Shown in pieces: positions 1 through 4,998 of a stretch of DNA of 6,127 bases. Position numbers and translations under genes: made by a program. Source of the stretch: Phycisphaerales bacterium. Lineage in GTDB: Bacteria > Planctomycetota > Phycisphaerae > Phycisphaerales > UBA1924. The DNA is taken from assembly GCA_016763115.1 (NCBI GenBank), contig JAESUL010000062.1, positions 1 through 6,127 of the forward strand, written 5' to 3'. Under the pieces are notes generated by a model. It had not been told where the DNA came from and ran no database searches. It saw only the letters and a program-made list of their open reading frames with translations. Positions within the stretch are counted from its first letter, which is position 1. Each line of letters starts with the position of its first letter.

Positions 1-308
1 CTGAACATCATCCACCGATGGTGGACCAGCGCCCAATGGATCGTGCCCGCCAGCCCGCCGATGGCGATGCCCGCGCCAAGCAAGACCATGCCCAAGGTGA
101 GGAGGGTGTTTTTGGAGAATCGCAGCCGGGAGATGTCGGAGACCGCGTCGATAAACTGGGTGTAGATGCCGCAGGCGACGAGCATGGTCCCGCCCGAGAT
201 CCCCGGGACGAGGTTGGCTAGGCCCATAAGCACCCCGCCGAGCCCGCACCGGACGATCGGCACGCTCGGGGATTTGGTTTCAGGATTGGAAACATCTTGG
301 CTGCTCAT
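1..308 (-). CDS. DUF368 family membrane protein (polyprenyl-phosphate transporter type), 5' part only
   Basis: The first 102 residues are visible and the gene runs off the left edge. The family (DUF368, including proteins named PopT) is linked to returning undecaprenyl phosphate across the cytoplasmic membrane for reuse in envelope synthesis. Members are usually near 300 residues, so about two thirds is missing. A polar N-terminus of about 18 residues is followed by the family hallmark GLANLVPGISGGTM (residues 29-42), continuing into a GIYTQFIDA stretch (47-55). A hydrophobic membrane segment follows at about 68-94, rich in Gly, Leu and Ile. The ATG at 308 is chosen because an AGAGGG Shine-Dalgarno lies 5 bases upstream and the hallmark falls at the expected distance from the start. 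The gene is divergent from the hydrolase at 434. The family call is firm from the motif; the substrate is inferred from family knowledge. Confidence 0.87.
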   Translation of the reverse strand, partial: MSSQDVSNPETKSPSVPIVRCGLGGVLMGLANLVPGISGGTMLVACGIYTQFIDAVSDISRLRFSKNTLLTLGMVLLGAGIAIGGLAGTIHWALVHHRWMMF

Positions 309-313
309 CGGTT

Positions 314-319
314 CCCTCT
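314..319 (-). promoter_or_regulatory. Ribosome binding site of the DUF368 gene
   Basis: On the minus strand the sequence reads AGAGGG, followed by five bases and then the ATG at 308-306. This match to the 16S rRNA 3' end supports the chosen start of the DUF368 gene. I found no convincing promoter hexamers for this gene in the 125-bp divergent gap. Confidence 0.6.
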
Positions 320-341
320 GGTGTCTGCACCTGCTTTGGTG

Positions 342-370
342 TTGCGGCATGGTCTCGCTGGTCGTATCAT
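342..370 (+). promoter_or_regulatory. Candidate sigma70-type promoter for the lipoprotein hydrolase gene
   Basis: A TTGCGG hexamer at 342-347 (three of six matches to TTGACA, including the key TTG) is separated by exactly 17 bp from TATCAT at 365-370 (five of six matches to TATAAT). Transcription would start near 377 and give a leader of about 57 bases before the ATG at 434. The -10 hexamer is flanked by perfect 5-bp inverted arms, GGTCG (360-364) and CGACC (371-375), which could be an operator or chance. An AT-rich hexamer with ideal spacing stands out in this GC-rich DNA, but the -35 match is weak. Confidence 0.4.
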
Positions 371-422
371 CGACCGAGTAGATGCCCCCCATGCAGGGCA
401 GATCTGCATTTTGACACCCCAC

Positions 423-428
423 AGGAGG
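423..428 (+). promoter_or_regulatory. Strong Shine-Dalgarno of the lipoprotein hydrolase gene
   Basis: AGGAGG lies five bases upstream of the ATG at 434. It is the strongest ribosome binding site in the window and settles the start of the hydrolase gene. Confidence 0.8.
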
Positions 429-433
429 TTTCC

Positions 434-1936
434 ATGCCTATACCGCTCATATCTGTCGATTTTAGCTTCCAAAGATCAACGCGGGCAAGGTTGGCTGTTG
501 GGTTGCTCGGCGGGTGCGCTGTGTGTGGGATGACGGGTTGCCGATCGGTGCAGGCATCAATGTTGCCGATGAGTGCCCGGTTGGGAGTAGAAAGTTTATC
601 CACGCACGATGCAGAGTTGATCGTTGATGATGCCGGTGGTGGACACCGTGATGCCCGCTGGCCCTCGCGGTGGGGCAACAACCCTGACAAGCGAGGCGTG
701 ATCCTCGAACTCGATCGCCCGTGGTCCGAGTTTCGTTCCGCGCACCTCGGGCGTCACCACACGATGCGATCGTCGGAGATCGAGTACGCCGACGCTTCGG
801 CCCTTGCCCGCGCGGTGGGTATGAAAGAAGGCTTCAAGTTCAAGCCCGAGGGACCGGGCAGTTTTTTGTTCGTTCCCCGCGTCGAAAAAGACCAGCCCGG
901 AGAGCCTGAACTTGAACCAGAGATGGCGTTCAAGTTCGTCAGTGCCCGCCAGGAATTCAGCCAACCGAGGGTGATGACAGGAACCATCGTACTCGATAAT
1001 GGCGACGAGTTTGAGGGAAAAATGACCGTTGTGCGTGAATCCAATGATGGTGTGCGTGATGACCAAGACTTTGTCCGCCTCGAGCGGACCTGGTTTACTT
1101 TTCACCCGCCTCAGAATCCAGATGAGTTGCTCGGAACGATCGTGATCCTGCCCGGCATGTTCGGCACGCCCGAGCCGGTGATTAACTCGGCGGAGGTCAG
1201 TTTCCAGTCCTACGGCTGGGCCGTGGTGCGGATGATGTCGCACCCATCAGGGTTCACCGCCCACAAGCGCGTGGTGATCGAAAAAGAACGCGAAGCCGAG
1301 ATCGCTGCTGAGATCGCGCTGGAATACGACCAGCGCACCGCCGAGTGCGCGTACGCGAGCGATGCTGCCCTTGAGTATGTCTTTGATGCCCACCCTGAAC
1401 TCGGCGAACTGCCCGTGGTGCTGCTCGGGATGTCTGGGGGGGCGATGGTGCTGCCTACGGTCTACGCCTACTCGCCCGATCGCTATGATGCAGCCGTGCT
1501 CGTCGCGGGCGGGGGCAACTCGATGCTGATCTCGGCGATGTCGAGCTACAAAGAAATGATCGACGCGGTTCGGCTCGATTATGACGCCTCGACGACCCGC
1601 ATCGACGGCAAACCAACCCGCGAGATCCTCCTCGGGCTCAGCGAGGCGTACCTCAAAGTCGCCAAACTCGATCCGATCATCACCGCCAAGGAAATGCACA
1701 ATATTCCGGTGCTGATGCTGCACGCCAAGAACGACAAAGCCGTCCCCGCCAAGCGAGGCGTGGATCTGTACAACGCGCTCGGTCGCCCCGAACGCTGGCA
1801 GTACCCCGTTGGGCACGAGTTGATCTTCGCCGCGCTCCCCGCGCAGTTCGGACGCATCAATCGGTGGCTGAAAGACGAGTTGGATCTCCAAACCGCAGCA
1901 CCAGATCCGGTTTCATCACCCGCCGAGTCGCCCTGA
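434..1936 (+). CDS. Probable lipoprotein of the alpha/beta-hydrolase fold (esterase/peptidase-like)
   Basis: This 500-residue protein is probably exported. The N-terminus has a basic stretch (RSTRAR, 14-19), a hydrophobic core (about 20-33) and a lipobox-like MTGC ending at Cys36, so it is likely lipid-anchored. Residues about 55-230 form a region I do not recognise, with a possible beta-rich part near 180-225. A hydrolase domain follows: strand and oxyanion loop ILPGMFGT (238-245), nucleophile elbow GMSGG with Ser334, acid Asp434 in LHAKNDKAVP, and His461 in VGHE. The order and spacing fit a Ser-Asp-His triad. The first loop has Pro-Gly where many family members have His-Gly. The substrate cannot be read from the sequence; esterase, acyl-peptidase or dienelactone-hydrolase-like activity are all possible. 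An AGGAGG site decides the start. The DUF255 gene begins 29 bp downstream on the same strand. The fold is secure, lipidation is probable and the specific activity is unknown. Confidence 0.85.
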   Translation: MPIPLISVDFSFQRSTRARLAVGLLGGCAVCGMTGCRSVQASMLPMSARLGVESLSTHDAELIVDDAGGGHRDARWPSRWGNNPDKRGVILELDRPWSEFRSAHLGRHHTMRSSEIEYADASALARAVGMKEGFKFKPEGPGSFLFVPRVEKDQPGEPELEPEMAFKFVSARQEFSQPRVMTGTIVLDNGDEFEGKMTVVRESNDGVRDDQDFVRLERTWFTFHPPQNPDELLGTIVILPGMFGTPEPVINSAEVSFQSYGWAVVRMMSHPSGFTAHKRVVIEKEREAEIAAEIALEYDQRTAECAYASDAALEYVFDAHPELGELPVVLLGMSGGAMVLPTVYAYSPDRYDAAVLVAGGGNSMLISAMSSYKEMIDAVRLDYDASTTRIDGKPTREILLGLSEAYLKVAKLDPIITAKEMHNIPVLMLHAKNDKAVPAKRGVDLYNALGRPERWQYPVGHELIFAALPAQFGRINRWLKDELDLQTAAPDPVSSPAESP

Positions 1937-1960
1937 TCGCCGGGCCCGTTCGCATACACT
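1933..1960 (+). promoter_or_regulatory. Possible promoter for a leaderless DUF255 transcript
   Basis: A TACACT hexamer at 1955-1960 (four of six matches to TATAAT) ends five bases before the ATG at 1966, so a transcript would begin at or next to the start codon. CTGATC at 1933-1938, 16 bp upstream, matches three positions of TTGACA. There is no Shine-Dalgarno-like sequence between the previous gene's stop and the ATG, which is what makes a leaderless start worth considering. The hexamers are individually weak. Confidence 0.25.
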
Positions 1961-1965
1961 TGTCC

Positions 1966-4344
1966 ATGCCCACGACCGATTCAACCGCCGAACACAGCAC
2001 CAATCCGAACGCAGAGCCCAAGCACACAAACCTGCTTGTGGACGAATCTTCGCCGTACTTGCTCCAGCATGCGCACAACCCGGTCGATTGGTACCCGTGG
2101 TCCGACGAGGCGTTCGCTGAAGCGGTGAAGCGTGATGTGCCGGTATTTTTGAGCATCGGGTACTCGACCTGTTATTGGTGTCATGTGATGGAACGCGAGA
2201 GTTTCGAGAACGAAGAAATCGCAGCACAGATGAACAAGCAGTTCGTGTGCATCAAGGTCGACCGCGAAGAACGCCCCGATGTGGACGAAATCTACATGGC
2301 AGCGACTCAGATATTCTCGGGCTCGGGCGGGTGGCCGATGAGCGTGTTCCTCGAACCCAAATCGCGTAAGCCGTTTTACGCGGGGACCTATTTCCCTGCC
2401 AAACCGATGTACGGGCGTCCGAGTTTTCCACAGATTCTCGATTCGCTTTCCGGTGCGTACAAGAACCAGCACGCCGAGGTTATCCAACAGGCTGAGTCAA
2501 TCGCCGAGGCGGTGCGTGAGCAAGTCGCCCAGAGCAACACTCCTGTTCCGGTCGGCAACGCGCAGATCACGCGGACAACCTCGGGGCTGCTCCAACGCTT
2601 CGACCGCACCAACGGCGGGTTCGGCGGCTCGCCCAAGTTCCCCCAGCCCGTGTACCTCGAATACCTGATGGATATGCGCGGGTACACCGATGACGACACC
2701 GCCGACGCGATCGACGCCGTGATGAAAACCACGCTTGATAAAATGGCACTCGGCGGCATCAACGATCAGATCGGCGGCGGGTTCCACCGCTACGCGACCG
2801 ATGCGATCTGGCTCGTGCCTCACTTCGAGAAAATGCTCTACGACAACGCGCAACTTGCGCATATCTATGCGCGGGCTACGGTGGTCTACAACGATTCGCT
2901 CTACGCCCGCACGGTTCGGCGGACGCTGGACTATGTTCTAACCGAGATGACCGATCCGGGCGATCCGGGGGTGAGGGGGTTCTTTAGCGCACAAGACGCC
3001 GAGGTCGATGGGCGTGAGGGGCTCAACTACCTGTGGGTTCAGAGTGACTTTGACAAAGTGCTCGGCGATGACACCGATTTTGCATCCAAGGTCTACGGGC
3101 TCGACGCGGGTACCAACTTCCAAGACCCGCACCACCCCGACGAGCCGCCCCGCAATGTGCTGCGCTTGTCGAACAGGCCCGATCAGCTCGCGCCGCAGAT
3201 AGGGATGGCGCTCGATGCGTTTTTGGACAAGCTCGACGCGATCAACGCCAAGCTGTACAGCGCACGCGAACAACGCAAGCAGCCAAGGCTCGACGACAAG
3301 GTCTCGTGCGGGTGGAACGGGATGATAATCTCGGGGTTGGTCGCCGGCGGCGAGGCGGTTGATGAGCCCAGGTATATCGAAGCAGCCGAGCACGCGGCGG
3401 AATTTTTGTATACGCACATGCGCACCGAGAACGGGCAACTCGCCCGCGCCTACCGCGCCGGCAAGGCCAAGATCCCCGGTTTGCTCGAGGACTACGCCAT
3501 GTGCGTCCAGGGATTGCTCGCCCTGCATCGCTCGAAGTTGTCGCGTGATGAAAACTCATTGCCACGCGCGATCGAGCTTATGGAGCAGGCCCGAACAGAC
3601 TTCGGCGATCCCGATGGCGGGTACCACGATACCCGCGCCGACCGAACGGATTTGTTTGTTCGCTCGCGTTCGGTCTACGACGGCGCGGTGCCCTCGGGGA
3701 TCAGCGTGATGTTTGCCAACCTCGTCGAGCTCGCCGACCTGACGCAAGAAGACCTCTGGGTTGATCGCGCGGTGGGGGCGTTGCGGTCGATGTCGAGCCC
3801 GATCGCCCGCAACGGCATCGGCGTCATCAACTCGACCCGTCAACTGCTCGGGCTGATGACCATGAGCGATCTTGTTGGCTCGCGGTACCAGTTCCTCGGC
3901 GAAGAAGATTCAACCCAAGACGAGGAAGCCGTCGGCCCTGTCACGGTGTTTGTGGATACCGATACGGTTTCGGTCGACGACGACACACCGGCGGAGTTTA
4001 TGATCGCGGTCGAGATCGCAGACGGGTTTCATATCGTGGCCGCCGAACCCGGCGAGGGTGAATCAACCGCGTTGCTTGTGCCCCTGCGGGTCGGGCTGAT
4101 CAGTGGGCAGGGTGTCGCGGTGTACGCCGATTATCCAAAGGGCGACGAGTACGGCGTTGAATCCGTCGGCACCATCAATGTCCACACCGGACGCATCGAG
4201 TTCAAGGTGGCTATTGAGAAAGCCGTGGGCGTCGGACCGACACCGGGCGAGCCGATTCTGGGCATCACCTACCAAGCGTGTACCGATACCGCGTGCCAGC
4301 AGCCTCGGACGGTTGAGCTTAAAATAGCGGTCCAAGTACAGTAA
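1966..4344 (+). CDS. DUF255 thioredoxin-fold protein (YyaL/SPATA20-like) with C-terminal DsbD-alpha-like domain
   Basis: This 792-residue protein belongs to the DUF255 family, whose biochemical role is not settled. Residues about 20-180 are the thioredoxin-like domain: SPYLLQHAHNPVDWYPW (29-45), redox motif Cys69-Tyr-Trp-Cys72, KVDREERPD (97-105) and GGWPMSVFL (121-129). Residues about 200-640 form the (alpha/alpha) barrel part, with GGFGGSPKFP (217-226), GGGFHRYATD (270-279), WLVPHFEKMLYDNAQL (282-297), FFSAQDAE (339-346) and VYDGAVPSG (570-578). An acidic linker (646-654) leads to a domain at about 658-792 like the N-terminal domain of DsbD: ADGFHIV (685-691), then TYQACTDTACQQP with Cys772 and Cys777. 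The ATG at 1966 is preferred because a start at 1864 would overlap the upstream gene by 73 bp and add 34 unlike residues. No signal peptide is visible. Typical bacterial members are nearer 680 residues. The DUF255 call is very secure, the C-terminal domain is a strong pattern match, and a disulfide-handling function is inferred. Confidence 0.95.
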   Translation: MPTTDSTAEHSTNPNAEPKHTNLLVDESSPYLLQHAHNPVDWYPWSDEAFAEAVKRDVPVFLSIGYSTCYWCHVMERESFENEEIAAQMNKQFVCIKVDREERPDVDEIYMAATQIFSGSGGWPMSVFLEPKSRKPFYAGTYFPAKPMYGRPSFPQILDSLSGAYKNQHAEVIQQAESIAEAVREQVAQSNTPVPVGNAQITRTTSGLLQRFDRTNGGFGGSPKFPQPVYLEYLMDMRGYTDDDTADAIDAVMKTTLDKMALGGINDQIGGGFHRYATDAIWLVPHFEKMLYDNAQLAHIYARATVVYNDSLYARTVRRTLDYVLTEMTDPGDPGVRGFFSAQDAEVDGREGLNYLWVQSDFDKVLGDDTDFASKVYGLDAGTNFQDPHHPDEPPRNVLRLSNRPDQLAPQIGMALDAFLDKLDAINAKLYSAREQRKQPRLDDKVSCGWNGMIISGLVAGGEAVDEPRYIEAAEHAAEFLYTHMRTENGQLARAYRAGKAKIPGLLEDYAMCVQGLLALHRSKLSRDENSLPRAIELMEQARTDFGDPDGGYHDTRADRTDLFVRSRSVYDGAVPSGISVMFANLVELADLTQEDLWVDRAVGALRSMSSPIARNGIGVINSTRQLLGLMTMSDLVGSRYQFLGEEDSTQDEEAVGPVTVFVDTDTVSVDDDTPAEFMIAVEIADGFHIVAAEPGEGESTALLVPLRVGLISGQGVAVYADYPKGDEYGVESVGTINVHTGRIEFKVAIEKAVGVGPTPGEPILGITYQACTDTACQQPRTVELKIAVQVQ

Positions 4345-4362
4345 GTGCAGTAGGTGCAGTGT
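4336..4362 (+). repeat. Three tandem 9-base units across the convergent gene junction
   Basis: The units are GTACAGTAA, GTGCAGTAG and GTGCAGTGT, back to back. The first contains the TAA stop of the DUF255 gene, and the second adds an in-frame TAG nine bases later. The array fills the whole 18-bp gap and ends directly before the stop codon of the opposing HAD gene. No hairpin with a T-run is present, so it does not look like an intrinsic terminator. It most likely arose by slippage duplication. Confidence 0.6.
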
Positions 4363-4998
4363 TTAGAGGACGCTGTAGGTGCTCAGGTGCTTGCGCATCT
4401 GCTTGGCGGGGTCGCCGAGCGGGTCGATGAGCTCAGCGCACCACCCGAACTCGCGGGCGGCTTCTACATTGGCCTCGGTGTCCTCGAAGAAAAGAATCTG
4501 ATCGCCCGCGCACCCGACCCTGCGCTCGAAGGCAGCGAAGATTTTTTCGTCGGGCTTGGCGAGCCCAAAGAGGTGGCTCGCGTGCTGGTGTTCGAGTGTC
4601 GATGCGACCGTGAACTCTTCTTCACGCCTCGCCCAGTGCAAGGCGTTGGTGTTCGAGAGCAGCGCGGTCGAGACGGTTGCAAGCGCGTTGAGATCGGTGA
4701 CGAGCTCGAGCACGCCGGGGAACTCTTCGAGCAACCACGCGTCATGGATGGCGCGGATCTCCTCAGCATCGTAAAGGTCATCGGATGCCTTGGCGATGTT
4801 GCGGAAGAATGCCTTGTCGCTCATCTGCCCGGTGTGGAACCGTTTAGAGAGTTCGTCGAGTTTGTTCATGCACTTCTTGGCAGCCTTCTTGTTGCACACA
4901 CTGACACCGGCCGCCTGGCAGCCCTCTTCCCAGGTGCGGCAAATTTTCAGCAGCACCCCGCCCCAGTCAAAGCATACCAATCGAATATCATGCCCCAT
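4363..4998 (-). CDS. HAD-superfamily hydrolase (class IA-like phosphatase)
   Basis: A cytoplasmic haloacid-dehalogenase-fold protein of 211 residues from the chosen start, probably a small-molecule phosphatase of unknown substrate. Motif I is CFDWGGVLL with nucleophile Asp11; the usual second Asp is Gly13, as in YihX-type glucose-1-phosphate phosphatases. Motif II is LLSNTN with Ser115, motif III is Lys148 in GLAKPDEKIF, and motif IV is FFEDTEANVEAA with Glu172-Asp173. Residues about 17-95 would form a helical cap and contain four spaced cysteines (20, 27, 35, 43). The start at 4998 is chosen over in-frame ATGs at 5004 and 5013 because TGAGGAG lies seven bases upstream of it, whereas the other two have no properly spaced site. 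It overlaps the end of truD by 11 bp (26 bp with the longest start), suggesting one transcript and translational coupling. It converges on the DUF255 gene. The superfamily is secure, the substrate unknown. Confidence 0.9.
   Translation of the reverse strand: MGHDIRLVCFDWGGVLLKICRTWEEGCQAAGVSVCNKKAAKKCMNKLDELSKRFHTGQMSDKAFFRNIAKASDDLYDAEEIRAIHDAWLLEEFPGVLELVTDLNALATVSTALLSNTNALHWARREEEFTVASTLEHQHASHLFGLAKPDEKIFAAFERRVGCAGDQILFFEDTEANVEAAREFGWCAELIDPLGDPAKQMRKHLSTYSVL

Noticed and set aside
411..416. Perfect TTGACA hexamer before the hydrolase gene
   Set aside because: It lies only 17 bases upstream of the ATG. The nearest -10-like sequence (TATACC, 439-444) is inside the gene with a 22-bp spacer, so it cannot serve the annotated start well.
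596..1243. Long minus-strand open frame (about 215 codons) opposite the hydrolase gene
   Set aside because: The plus strand encodes a protein with signal peptide, catalytic triad and strong ribosome site; the antisense frame is a by-product of high GC content and resembles no family. The same holds for the minus-strand frames at 1247-1891 and 2938-3528.
1864..1965. In-frame upstream start at 1864 for the DUF255 gene
   Set aside because: It would overlap the 3' end of the hydrolase gene by 73 bp, and the added 34 residues have no family resemblance and no signal peptide. The family motif begins soon after 1966.
1937..1965. GC palindrome CGGGCCCG (1941-1948) as a terminator between the hydrolase and DUF255 genes
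   Set aside because: The arms are four bases with no loop and no T-tract follows, so it does not meet the form of an intrinsic terminator.
2952..2969. Perfect tandem duplication of CGATCCGGG
   Set aside because: It simply encodes a DPGDPG loop (residues 330-335) in the DUF255 barrel region. It is in frame and unlikely to be functional as DNA.
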